Below, in pieces: positions 15,218-23,084 of a stretch of 48,659 nucleotides of DNA. The notes beneath the pieces were generated by a model, which worked only from the letters and a program-made list of their open reading frames with translations, made no database searches and had not been told where the DNA came from. Each line of letters begins with the position of its first letter. The stretch's first letter is position 1. This stretch comes from a virus. The stretch is from the IMG/VR virus record IMGVR_UViG_3300013133_000009, positions 1 through 48,659 of that record; one strand, given 5' to 3'. Both the position numbers and the translations under genes were made by a program.

Positions 15218-16411
15218 ATGAGTAGAGTTAGGCAGGGGGTTGAATTAGGTTTTAATCTTTTTGAAGAAAATGGGGATTCTCCCGTAGCGGCCATCCTCAT
15301 TACCAACACAGCTCCGATTGGAACGGGTGATCAAGGAGATGCCCCAATTGGCTCCCTTTTGGTCCGTTATGATAACGGTACACTGTACCAAAAAACCGCA
15401 AATGCTGGAGCTCCTGCTGATTGGGCATTAAATGGAACCGCGAGCGCAGTTATTGGTAAGTGGCGTAATGAAACCGTTTCCGTTGTTACCAACGATACCC
15501 AAGGAGTGGGGGTTAGAGATGTAGTTGCTAGCCCCTTTTCAGATGATTCTGGAGCAGTATTAGTACCAGCCGATTTTATTATTGGTGAGCATATCATTTC
15601 TGATGCAGATGGTACTCCCGCCCTTTTAAGAATTTCTGCAAAAAGTGGAGTTGGGGATAAAGATATCACGTTTGTAGCAGCTACTACAGCTTTGGTCGCA
15701 GAAGATACCTTTATTTGTAAATTTTATTTGCCAGATCCTGATGGAGGGGAAAATAGAGCCCTTGTAAATTATAATGGAACCGTTGTTGTTAAAATATCTG
15801 ATATAGATTGGCAGTTTTTGACTGGTATTAATCTTTCTTCTGGATACACTCCGGGTACGGGTAATCCAATAGCTGGAGATACTGGCGAAGCCGCTATTCA
15901 AAAAATAGACGGAAACGTGGACCAACTAACGGCTGCTGTAGGTATTGCCCAAGGTGCAGCAAATATGGGCACTTACACGGGTGTCACTATATCAGATAAC
16001 CAAACCGCAAAGCAGAATATTCAACAACTAGAAACTGCCCTCGAAGCTTTGCAAACGAAGGTTGGACCAGCTAATATTGCTCAAAGTACTCCTACTGTAG
16101 TAGACTCTGTTTTGGTTGATGTTTGTCAACGAGTCTCTTGGGAAGTAGTCGCCCACGACCAAGGAGATCCAACTGCAGTACAAACTTTTGTAATTTCAGC
16201 ATTTCATAATGGACATGCTGGAGCTGATGCTACTTCCGTTCGTGATGATATTACGAACAAGAAAAAATTAGGAGCTAACTTTAATTTTTCTGCTAGTGTT
16301 ACTCTTACTGGATCTGCTGGAACACAAGCTATTAACTTGGTGTTAAATACTACAGATGCTAATGGTATTCGATATTCTATCAGACGCTTAAATTATGTAA
16401 ATGCACTTTAA
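15218..16411 (+). CDS. Putative head-fibre or appendage protein
   Basis: 397 residues. The N-terminal part carries the short particle-protein motif in which a Gly-Ser-Leu strand is followed by DNGTLYQKTANAGAPADW (about 51-68), as in fibre proteins that attach to virions. The middle includes a helical stretch (IQKIDGNVDQLTAAVGIAQG then QNIQQLETALEALQTK, about 228-285) that could be a trimeric coiled coil. The C-terminal 110 residues are beta-rich. This anchor, stalk and knob arrangement suggests a fibre. The position far from the tail genes favours the head. AGAGGAAA precedes the ATG. Confidence 0.5.
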   Translation: MSRVRQGVELGFNLFEENGDSPVAAILITNTAPIGTGDQGDAPIGSLLVRYDNGTLYQKTANAGAPADWALNGTASAVIGKWRNETVSVVTNDTQGVGVRDVVASPFSDDSGAVLVPADFIIGEHIISDADGTPALLRISAKSGVGDKDITFVAATTALVAEDTFICKFYLPDPDGGENRALVNYNGTVVVKISDIDWQFLTGINLSSGYTPGTGNPIAGDTGEAAIQKIDGNVDQLTAAVGIAQGAANMGTYTGVTISDNQTAKQNIQQLETALEALQTKVGPANIAQSTPTVVDSVLVDVCQRVSWEVVAHDQGDPTAVQTFVISAFHNGHAGADATSVRDDITNKKKLGANFNFSASVTLTGSAGTQAINLVLNTTDANGIRYSIRRLNYVNAL

Positions 16412-16418
16412 GTAACTA

Positions 16419-17630
16419 ATGACAATAAATAGTAACGACGCCTTTGGAATAGAGGAATTTGGGATAATAAGTACTGATTTTGATGGAAAAACAGTACTTT
16501 ATATTACTGGGGGAACTGGGTCGCCTGTAGGTCAGGCGGCCCCTATTAGTACTATTTATATTGATGAAACTGGTAGAGTTTGGCGTAAGTTTGGGACTAA
16601 CGTCAATGATTGGAGGACTAGTAAGTCAACTAGAACTATAACTCAAACTGCTCACGGTTTTACTCTTCCCACAGCTGGAGTTCATCCACTAACCTATAAT
16701 CCAGCAACTTCAAGATATCAGTTAGCAAGAGCCAATCTTTTAAGTACGACCGCAAGCATTATGGCTATAGGATACCCAGATGCTAACACTATTTTAGTTC
16801 AAAGTGAAGGATTAGTTTTTAAACCTGGACACGGCCTCTTAGTCGGTAGATGGTATGTTCTCAGTAATACTACCAGCGGAGCATTAAGTCTTAGAGAGAA
16901 TTTCATAGGAAGTAACATACAATATTTAGTATTTGTAGTAGATTCAGAGACCCTCGCATTACAAATGAACCCACTATTTGTGGGATTCATTCCACAAAAT
17001 ATAGCTATTGTTAATAATTGGACTCAAGGAGCAAATCCAGCCCTATCAACAGGAACTGATAGATTACTGATAGCGGGGGTGGTTTGGGAAGAAAAGACTA
17101 CTCCTACTGCGGTTAGTTCAATAGTGGTGGGAGGACAAACTGGAACCCCATTAGTGTCTCAAACCATTATTTCTGGGCAACAAGTTGGCATTACGTATTA
17201 TTATTTTAAAGAATCTACAATCAGTTCAATGGTGGGTAATACTCTTACAATTAACTGGACCTCGGGGGCCCCAGATACTTTTAGAACATCTACTGTATTG
17301 TTACAATATGTGGAGCAAATTACTCCAATAATAGATATAAATTCTGACTCTGGGACGGGAGCAACAGATGTATTAGACGCCGACGTAAATACACTAGCGG
17401 GAGGTTACGTGTTTTTAGTTTCAGGGGGCGGTAAAAACAACATGGGATTTACTAATAATGGTTCTAGTTGGACTAGAAAATTAGACCTAACTGAATTATC
17501 CGGAGCTGACGGAGTTGTGGATGATAAATTAATTACTACGCCAGCAACTCCCGAAAACGTTAATATGTCTATTTCTTCGTCTAATAGACATGTTCTGGTA
17601 GCTGCTTCAATAAGAAGGCGGGAGGTATGA
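16419..17630 (+). CDS. Putative virion appendage protein
   Basis: 403 residues, not assigned to a family. Residues about 48-70 resemble the same particle-anchoring pattern as the preceding gene (TIYIDETGRVWRKFGTNVND), followed by repeated beta-rich segments. TAHGFTLPTAGVHPLTYN (about 78-95) is reminiscent of small domains seen in phage fibre and spike proteins. No coiled coil. The stop overlaps the next ATG (ATGA). A second head-fibre component or receptor-binding accessory is plausible. Confidence 0.5.
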   Translation: MTINSNDAFGIEEFGIISTDFDGKTVLYITGGTGSPVGQAAPISTIYIDETGRVWRKFGTNVNDWRTSKSTRTITQTAHGFTLPTAGVHPLTYNPATSRYQLARANLLSTTASIMAIGYPDANTILVQSEGLVFKPGHGLLVGRWYVLSNTTSGALSLRENFIGSNIQYLVFVVDSETLALQMNPLFVGFIPQNIAIVNNWTQGANPALSTGTDRLLIAGVVWEEKTTPTAVSSIVVGGQTGTPLVSQTIISGQQVGITYYYFKESTISSMVGNTLTINWTSGAPDTFRTSTVLLQYVEQITPIIDINSDSGTGATDVLDADVNTLAGGYVFLVSGGGKNNMGFTNNGSSWTRKLDLTELSGADGVVDDKLITTPATPENVNMSISSSNRHVLVAASIRRREV

Positions 17631-18109
17631 GTTTAAATCATCTTCAGGCTACACCAACTGCAATTTGGGTGTTTGCTCAAAAAATAAATCAAGATATTAC
17701 AACTAATATCAATAACCTAAGCCACACAGAAGTGCCCATAGATGGGGACATGATAACTAATTATCCGAGTTTTGTTTTTAATAATAATGGTATTCAATTA
17801 GCGGGTCCAGAAGCTTATATAAAAATAACCTCAAACATACACATAGTCTCTACAAACAATAATGTGAATCTTACAATCAGGCTTCATAGTAGTGTTAATG
17901 GATTATTTGGCCCAATAGCAGCTCATGGACATATTGCGGGGGGAAGTGGGAACGGAGAATCAAGTTATGCCATCCCAGGTTTTTGGAAATTTATGGCCCC
18001 TAATGAAATTATTACGGTTGTTTCTTTAAGAGAAGCTAAGCAAGGAAGTGTGGTATTGGCTGTACCAGGAACTAGTTATTTATTATTAGAGGGTTTACGG
18101 TATGTCTAG
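17627..18109 (+). CDS. Putative virion-associated protein
   Basis: 160 residues, not recognised. It is beta-rich with a Gly-Ser-rich loop (AAHGHIAGGSGNGESSYAIPG, about 99-119), followed by a hydrophobic strand pair ending LLLEGLRYV. It overlaps both neighbours by a few bases. It probably builds or anchors the appendage encoded by the neighbouring genes; this is contextual inference. Confidence 0.5.
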   Translation: MSLNHLQATPTAIWVFAQKINQDITTNINNLSHTEVPIDGDMITNYPSFVFNNNGIQLAGPEAYIKITSNIHIVSTNNNVNLTIRLHSSVNGLFGPIAAHGHIAGGSGNGESSYAIPGFWKFMAPNEIITVVSLREAKQGSVVLAVPGTSYLLLEGLRYV

Positions 18110-18740
18110 ATATGAAGTAAGTCTAGATGTTAAAGTGGCTATTGAAGGCTTAACTCAAAAACATCATTTTTATGAAGATTTGGGTCATTATTACATAGAT
18201 GAAAGTAAACGCTGGCTTTCTATTAATTACTATGATTCCGTAACAGACTCATATCCCACAAAGACTTTAGATCAAATTTGTCAGGACTTATACTCTACTG
18301 ACTTTTCAGCCCAAAGTACGATCGTGGCTGAAAAGCCCGTTATTCTTAGAACTCAAACTTATATTGGATCACATAATATAGTTTTGAGAGAATTTGGATA
18401 TAATTTTATTGCTACTGCAAACACAAATACTGCCGGAGATATGGTTTTACCTGTAAAATACTTAAGGGGTGCTGGGTTTGAAACAGAGGATCACGTCTTT
18501 GGAGATTCAATTACAGTACAGATAGTTGATAAAGATAATGTTTTAGGTTATGGGGCGGGATTGGTAGTAAATACTTTTGGGCAAACCATCCAAATTCCTA
18601 GAACTGGATTTTTTACGGTATTGAGTGAAGCTATTTCAAGCGCTATACCGACCGGACTTTATTTTAGAGTAATTTATCACTCTGTGGGCACAACATCCGT
18701 CAAGATGAGGGTTAATTGTCGCGGCTATAATGACGTTTGA
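18102..18740 (+). CDS. Putative virion appendage protein
   Basis: 212 residues, not recognised. The first 75 residues are mixed, with aromatic clusters (HYYIDESKRWLSINYYD). The C-terminal 130 are beta-rich, with a loop VLGYGAGLVVNTFGQTIQ and a YFRVIYHSVGTTSVKMRVN strand pair, the composition of a beta-sandwich tip domain. It overlaps the previous gene by 8 nt. Likely part of the same appendage as its neighbours. Confidence 0.5.
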   Translation: MSRYEVSLDVKVAIEGLTQKHHFYEDLGHYYIDESKRWLSINYYDSVTDSYPTKTLDQICQDLYSTDFSAQSTIVAEKPVILRTQTYIGSHNIVLREFGYNFIATANTNTAGDMVLPVKYLRGAGFETEDHVFGDSITVQIVDKDNVLGYGAGLVVNTFGQTIQIPRTGFFTVLSEAISSAIPTGLYFRVIYHSVGTTSVKMRVNCRGYNDV

Positions 18741-18758
18741 TGCGGAAATTAAAAGAAC

Positions 18759-19097
18759 ATGAGTTCCGAACACATACTAGTAGATCTCGGAGACCCACTA
18801 CCCTTAGAGCTTCTGCTTACCGACGGTAATGTTGGAAAGTTTCCCCAAGCCATTGTTAGAGATGTATCTACTGGTGCCACCGTAGTAGGATCTCCCTTCA
18901 GCTTAACCCACCTCGGGGAGGGTCTTTATAGAAATGTGGCGTTTACCCCCACTTCGGTAGGAAAGTTTAGGGCAGTTTTTATAATTTATAACGAGTCTGG
19001 GCATACTACAGAAAGCATTGAATATCCTAGAAGTACAGATAATTTTTTAGTAATAGATAAAGTTTTAACTATAAAAACCTTTTTAGCTTTAAAATAA
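18759..19097 (+). CDS. Ig-like beta-sandwich virion protein
   Basis: 112 residues. The order FPQAIVRDVSTG, then FSLTHLGEGLYRNVAFTPTS, then VGKFRAVFIIYNESGHTTES resembles small Ig-like domains found in many phage structural proteins, where a Gly-Leu-Tyr turn and a Thr-Thr-Glu-Ser strand recur. Such domains often coat capsids or fibres and may bind host-surface sugars. It is encoded as a free-standing unit here. The family recognition is by recollection, without a search. Confidence 0.5.
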   Translation: MSSEHILVDLGDPLPLELLLTDGNVGKFPQAIVRDVSTGATVVGSPFSLTHLGEGLYRNVAFTPTSVGKFRAVFIIYNESGHTTESIEYPRSTDNFLVIDKVLTIKTFLALK

Positions 19098-19098
19098 A

Positions 19099-19107
19099 TG
19101 TTATAAT
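19099..19107 (+). promoter_or_regulatory. Extended -10 promoter (TGT-TATAAT), no -35
   Basis: TG-T-TATAAT with the hexamer at 19102-19107, beginning two bases after the preceding stop codon. The -35 position reads CTTTTT. The expected start near 19114 leaves about 33 nt of leader before the ATG at 19147. Confidence 0.65.
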
Positions 19108-19146
19108 AAGATAGGGTTTATTTTTAATTTTTATAGAATTTTAAAT

Positions 19147-19575
19147 ATGGCAACTAATCAAGAATTTTCTGATATTCTGCTTAAGCTTTCTGACTTAAAA
19201 TCTGATTTTAAATCTGAGCTTTTTGAGTTAAAATCTGATTTTAAATCAGAGCTTTCTGAGTTAAAATCTAACTTAAAGCTAGTTATGAAGGATGTTGAGT
19301 GGATCAAAGAAGAAGATCGACAACAAAATCTTCTTTTAGAAGAGCATATCAAAGGTGTGCAAGTTAACGAAAAACGCTTAAATCTTGAGATTGCTAACAG
19401 AGAGGAAGAAGCAAAAGAAATTCACGAAACGTTAACGGAGTTGAACGAAAGAGTAAAACAAGTAGAGTTTGTTCCTAACTTTATGATTAATCTACGTAAA
19501 ATAATTCTTTGGATTACTCCAATTTTATCTATTTTGGGATTAGGAACAGCATTTTATTTGAATTGGGGACCCTAA
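19147..19575 (+). CDS. Coiled-coil protein with C-terminal membrane segment (holin-accessory-like)
   Basis: 142 residues. The N-terminus contains three near-identical 11-residue repeats (LSDLKSDFKSE, LFELKSDFKSE, LSELKSNLKLV; nt 19186-19278), then a coiled coil to about residue 110. Residues about 118-139 (IILWITPILSILGLGTAFYL) form one membrane span. A coiled coil followed by a C-terminal span is the layout of XhlA-type proteins, which assist holins in some phages. The position among virion genes is odd for lysis, so a membrane-linked virion or injection protein is also possible. Confidence 0.6.
   Translation: MATNQEFSDILLKLSDLKSDFKSELFELKSDFKSELSELKSNLKLVMKDVEWIKEEDRQQNLLLEEHIKGVQVNEKRLNLEIANREEEAKEIHETLTELNERVKQVEFVPNFMINLRKIILWITPILSILGLGTAFYLNWGP
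19186..19278 (+). repeat. In-frame 33-bp repeat, three copies
   Basis: Three consecutive 33-bp units encode the 11-residue heptad-like repeat at the N-terminus of the coiled-coil membrane protein. Copies start at 19186, 19219 and 19252; the third is diverged and shortened at its end. The pattern suggests recent internal duplication that could expand or shrink the coiled coil. Confidence 0.85.
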
Positions 19576-19956
19576 ATGATTACTGCCAAAATATTAAATA
19601 GTGCAGCAACCCTTAATAATTTCATAGAGATAGGAACTTTGGGTTTTGCTCCAGAATCGGAGACTACACTGGTAATCAGACTTTGGGACCAACAGTTAAA
19701 CCTACGTAGAGTTCCTCCAGCAACGGCCATTATTACTGGGTTTTTTAATAACCAAGATTTATCTGTTTTACCAAAAGTTTTTACCCCCCTAACCGACGAT
19801 AGAAGTATATTATCAATTACTTTTACGGAAGTGGAAACTTTAGACTTAGTGGGAGGAAGTTTTAAAATTCAAGAAGATTCTTTAGGTAATGGTTCTGTCA
19901 TATTGTTAGGATATGTCAATGCGGGACTAACTAGAAACATCCTAAATGGGTGTTAA
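19576..19956 (+). CDS. Putative virion protein of unknown function
   Basis: 126 residues, beta-rich. The series TTLVIRLWDQQLNLRRVPP, then DDRSILSITFTEVETLDLVGG, then IQEDSLGNGSVILLGYVNAG resembles a small structural domain I recall in other large phages, in which a LxFxLxD strand, an RxxPP turn and a DDRS strand recur. The start ATG follows the previous stop directly. It lies just before the head-tail connector, so a neck or decoration role is possible. Confidence 0.5.
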   Translation: MITAKILNSAATLNNFIEIGTLGFAPESETTLVIRLWDQQLNLRRVPPATAIITGFFNNQDLSVLPKVFTPLTDDRSILSITFTEVETLDLVGGSFKIQEDSLGNGSVILLGYVNAGLTRNILNGC

Positions 19957-19980
19957 GCTTATTTAAAGTAAGGATAGAAT

Positions 19981-20814
19981 ATGCCAGTATTTGGATCTAA
20001 CAATGGTGTCTTTAGTACAAACCTAAATCGCACTCGTGTCTCCGACATCATTACGGTTCAAGAATTAAAACAGTCTTATTTGTTTGGAGTTCCTATTGTC
20101 GATGGTAGGAACATAGAGTTATCTGATGAAGTTTTTCAGCTTTACATAGATAATGCAATATCTGATTTAGAGCATAAACTCGATATTTTTATTACTCCGA
20201 CTCAAATAGAGGAGGATAGAGATTATTCTTTTAATCAATATGCGGATTGGGGCAGTTTTTATTTAGACAATATTCCAGTGTTACAAATAGATTCTATAGA
20301 AGTCATAGCGTACAAAGATGAGTTAGGAGCTCCTCAAATTGTACAAACTATACCTAATTCTTGGATTCGGTTAAGCCCCCACGATGGGGTAGTGAGACTA
20401 AGCCCAAATACGAGATCCGCTAGTCATTTACAAATAAATAGTGTAAATGGATTCTTTCCTCAAATATTCAAGTTGAAACACGTCCCCCATTTGTGGAAAC
20501 TTAAATACGTTGCTGGATTTGCCCACGGTAAAGTTCCAGTATTGGTAAACCAAGCTATCGGACTACTTGCTGCGATTCAAGCTTTGATTGTAGCGGGTAA
20601 TTTAGTATTGGGGGCTGGTATTGCTTCTCAAGCTTTATCTTTAGATGGGCTCAGTCAATCAATTACCACTACTGCATCTGCTGAAAATTCTTCATACTCA
20701 GCTACTATTAAAGAGTATCAAAACCTTCTATTTGGAAGTCGTATGAACGATGATACAGCTATCATAAATAAGCTAGCAGCTTATTATAATAGGAGGGGGG
20801 TGTCAGTAATTTAA
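19981..20814 (+). CDS. Head-tail connector (adaptor) protein
   Basis: 277 residues. The N-terminal half is helical (SDEVFQLYIDNAISDLEHKL, about 51-70), followed by a beta part (WGSFYLDNIPVLQIDSIEVI, about 90-109, then SWIRLSPHDGVVRLSP). It ends with more helices (AIGLLAAIQALIVAGNLVLG). This is the layout of phage adaptors of the gp6/gp15 type, which bind under the portal. AAGGAT precedes the ATG. The stop overlaps the next ATG (TAATG). It marks the start of the neck module. Confidence 0.6.
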   Translation: MPVFGSNNGVFSTNLNRTRVSDIITVQELKQSYLFGVPIVDGRNIELSDEVFQLYIDNAISDLEHKLDIFITPTQIEEDRDYSFNQYADWGSFYLDNIPVLQIDSIEVIAYKDELGAPQIVQTIPNSWIRLSPHDGVVRLSPNTRSASHLQINSVNGFFPQIFKLKHVPHLWKLKYVAGFAHGKVPVLVNQAIGLLAAIQALIVAGNLVLGAGIASQALSLDGLSQSITTTASAENSSYSATIKEYQNLLFGSRMNDDTAIINKLAAYYNRRGVSVI

Positions 20815-21560
20815 TGAAAACAAGTGACCAATTATTAGATATTTCTCATGAAGGAACCCTTATTGGGTATACTCAGAAAGGAAATCCAATATATCTGGAT
20901 TATTATCACGGGGGGCATTCTGATTTTTCTAAGTCAGAAAGAAATGATGCTCTGAAGTTACACAATAAAATTTTAGACAAAATATATGCTAAACTTCAAG
21001 AAGCTAAAATAAACAATAACTCCATTCCAAAGAAAATAACAGAGTTTATAGATTATCACAAAACACAACAAGAGTTGTGGTCTGGAGGAGTATTTAATAA
21101 ATCAGAAGTCTCATTAGAGCAGGGGTTAGAAACAGCTACTATCGAAACTGGGCTACATGCTCAGGACATGAATGTTGCTATTCAGCATCCATTATATGCA
21201 GAAATTTTAGAGATCATGAAAACCCACATGTTGGGGGACGCTCCTTGTTGCATAAATCTGACCCCAACTTTAATTTTGGAGTTGGTTAAGGCAGAAGAGG
21301 GTTTGTATTCAGGCATGGTAAAGGGTGTGCATTCAGTTGAGGGGGGATTTGAACACCTGTTTAATTTTAAATCCATCCCTCTAGCTTCTCTTTTTAGTAC
21401 CCTTTTAGCCAAAGAGTATATTACTCTCCCAACAAAAGAAGAAAGTGTGGTTGAAACCCTTCTAGAATCAACAGCAATAGAAGATCCCATCACAACTAAA
21501 CTTAAAACTTTATTAGACTTGCTTTCTAACTCTTATAAAGATTTACATATTCACCTATGA
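20814..21560 (+). CDS. Protein of unknown function in neck module
   Basis: 248 residues. The N-terminus reads GTLIGYTQKGNPIYLDYYHG, then HSDFSKSERNDALKLH; I recall similar GxTxxGxPIY...H...DA..LH segments in other phage genes of unknown role. The rest is helical, with a Leu-rich end. No enzyme motif is sure. It is translationally coupled to the adaptor gene, so a neck or internal head role is likely. Confidence in the gene is higher than in any function. Confidence 0.55.
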   Translation: MKTSDQLLDISHEGTLIGYTQKGNPIYLDYYHGGHSDFSKSERNDALKLHNKILDKIYAKLQEAKINNNSIPKKITEFIDYHKTQQELWSGGVFNKSEVSLEQGLETATIETGLHAQDMNVAIQHPLYAEILEIMKTHMLGDAPCCINLTPTLILELVKAEEGLYSGMVKGVHSVEGGFEHLFNFKSIPLASLFSTLLAKEYITLPTKEESVVETLLESTAIEDPITTKLKTLLDLLSNSYKDLHIHL

Positions 21561-21566
21561 TATAAT
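21558..21566 (+). promoter_or_regulatory. Extended -10 promoter (TGA-TATAAT), no -35
   Basis: TG-A-TATAAT with the hexamer at 21561-21566, overlapping the preceding TGA stop. The -35 position reads AAGATT. The expected start near 21573 leaves about 15 nt of leader, containing AAAAGG, before the ATG at 21588. Confidence 0.65.
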
Positions 21567-21587
21567 AGTAATAAAAAAGGTTTAAGC

Positions 21588-22211
21588 ATGAGTATTTATA
21601 ATGAAGTTTTAACACTAGTAAAATCTTTGGGTAAAGAGGGGATTTTGAAAGCCATGCCTCATTTATCTGCTTCTAACAAACGAGTGTTGGCGTCAGTGTT
21701 AAATGAGTTACAACTTAAAAAGTCTTTGGATGTAACAGCTTACAACCCAAATACAGAAGAAGTTCCAGTAGTCAGTTTAGAAGTAGAGACCTACAACCCC
21801 ACAGCTAAAGAAGAAGGTGCTGAGGAAGACTTGCTAGTAAATGGTTCGGAGGCACATGGCAGTCAGGGAGATAAAACTCCACCCGAATTAGTTGCTAACG
21901 TAGCTAAATCTGTAAGTTGGTTTGGAAAAAATTTATTTTCAACTAACGGTAAATTTCATATAAACTCTGAATCTTTCTTGTTTGCTGAAAAAGCAGAACC
22001 TATTGAAAAATCAGATTCAGACTTGAGTAACCTAGAATCTTTGATTATCAAAGGGGAAGATCGTAGTTGGGTTGACGTACAAAAAGAAAAAGCTCTACAA
22101 AAACTACAAGAAGTAGAATTACGCAAAGCAACCCCGAGCTATTCTGAAGAGGACTTACTCCAAGCATTAAAAATATCCAAAGAAGATGCTGCTCAGCTTA
22201 TTAAGGATTAA
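21588..22211 (+). CDS. Protein of unknown function, charged
   Basis: 207 residues, not recognised. The N-terminal 45 residues are helical (LTLVKSLGKEGILKAMPHLS, then NKRVLASVLNELQLKKSLD). The centre is acidic and probably disordered (EVETYNPTAKEEGAEEDL). The C-terminus is helical (SEEDLLQALKISKEDAAQLI). It is a likely assembly or internal protein of the neck module, by position only. Confidence 0.55.
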   Translation: MSIYNEVLTLVKSLGKEGILKAMPHLSASNKRVLASVLNELQLKKSLDVTAYNPNTEEVPVVSLEVETYNPTAKEEGAEEDLLVNGSEAHGSQGDKTPPELVANVAKSVSWFGKNLFSTNGKFHINSESFLFAEKAEPIEKSDSDLSNLESLIIKGEDRSWVDVQKEKALQKLQEVELRKATPSYSEEDLLQALKISKEDAAQLIKD

Positions 22212-22214
22212 CCC

Positions 22215-23021
22215 TTGTCTAATATTGGGGAACCTTCTAACAATACTAAAAATTTATATGGTTGGCAGGTAAAAAAACCCGTAATTCTTCCCAAAAAATC
22301 CACATCTGCTCAAAGAAATAGAGTTGATATGGAAATAAGTAAATTAGAAAATCTTTTAGCAGAACATGCAGTGAGAGTACGGGTTTTCCGTACATCTTTT
22401 TGTCCAAACATCAAATCCATAGATGGTGCTGAACATAATTTGGGTTGTACAATTTGTAATGGATCAGGACTTATTGATAGGCATCCCATATGTACTCATA
22501 GCTTCCTTCAAACCCAAACCCTTCAACCCCACAACTTTCCTGAAGGTTGGGTTTTAGATAATGCCGTAGCAGCGACTTTTCCTATTGGAATAGAGCTTTT
22601 TTATTTTACACTTGTGGAATTAATGGATTATACAGAGATTTTTACTCAAAATGTACAGAGACAAACAGCTACTCCTGATGTTTTAAAATATTCTGCCTGT
22701 AGAGTAAATTTTATTATGGGTTCTAATGGTGTAGAGTATTATCAAGAGAGAGATTTTAATATAGATAACAACGGGTCTATTGTTTGGGTTACGGGAAGGG
22801 GTCCAACTACCGGATCTATTTATACGATTCATTATGAAGCAGCAGTACAATTTAGAGCTATTCGTGCTCTTCACTCTAATAGGTTTGTACCAGTAGACGA
22901 TGGTGCCGGGATAAAGCAAGTTAAGGGTCCAGAACAGTGGATTCTACAAAAAGAGTTTCTTGTGAGACGAAACGACTTTACTGGCACCGAATTACCACCC
23001 AATAAGATTAATCCAATCTAG
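22215..23021 (+). CDS. Putative neck protein with zinc-binding motif
   Basis: 268 residues, TTG start at 22215 with AAGGAT (22203-22208) upstream. A Cys cluster lies at about 73-95: FCPNIKSIDGAEHNLGCTIC followed by NGSG, resembling a short zinc ribbon. The rest is beta-rich, with an alternating pattern through YQERDFNIDNNGSIVWVTG and the end WILQKEFLVRRNDF. Such single zinc-ribbon neck proteins occur in contractile-tailed phages between adaptor and tail terminator. The exact neck position is inferred. Confidence 0.5.
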   Translation: MSNIGEPSNNTKNLYGWQVKKPVILPKKSTSAQRNRVDMEISKLENLLAEHAVRVRVFRTSFCPNIKSIDGAEHNLGCTICNGSGLIDRHPICTHSFLQTQTLQPHNFPEGWVLDNAVAATFPIGIELFYFTLVELMDYTEIFTQNVQRQTATPDVLKYSACRVNFIMGSNGVEYYQERDFNIDNNGSIVWVTGRGPTTGSIYTIHYEAAVQFRAIRALHSNRFVPVDDGAGIKQVKGPEQWILQKEFLVRRNDFTGTELPPNKINPI

Positions 23022-23050
23022 TTGATTCTTTAAACTAATTTTGATATTAT
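23022..23050 (+). promoter_or_regulatory. Promoter of sigma-factor gene (TTGATT-17-TATTAT, extended -10)
   Basis: TTGATT (23022-23027), a 17-bp spacer ending in TGA, then TATTAT (23045-23050). A second hexamer, TATAAT, at 23056-23061 lacks TGN and a good -35. Transcription would begin near 23057-23068. The ribosome site AGAGG (23073-23077) precedes the ATG at 23085. A -35-containing promoter would let host sigma start this gene. Confidence 0.6.
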
Positions 23051-23084
23051 TACATTATAATATTCCTTAATTAGAGGTTCTATA

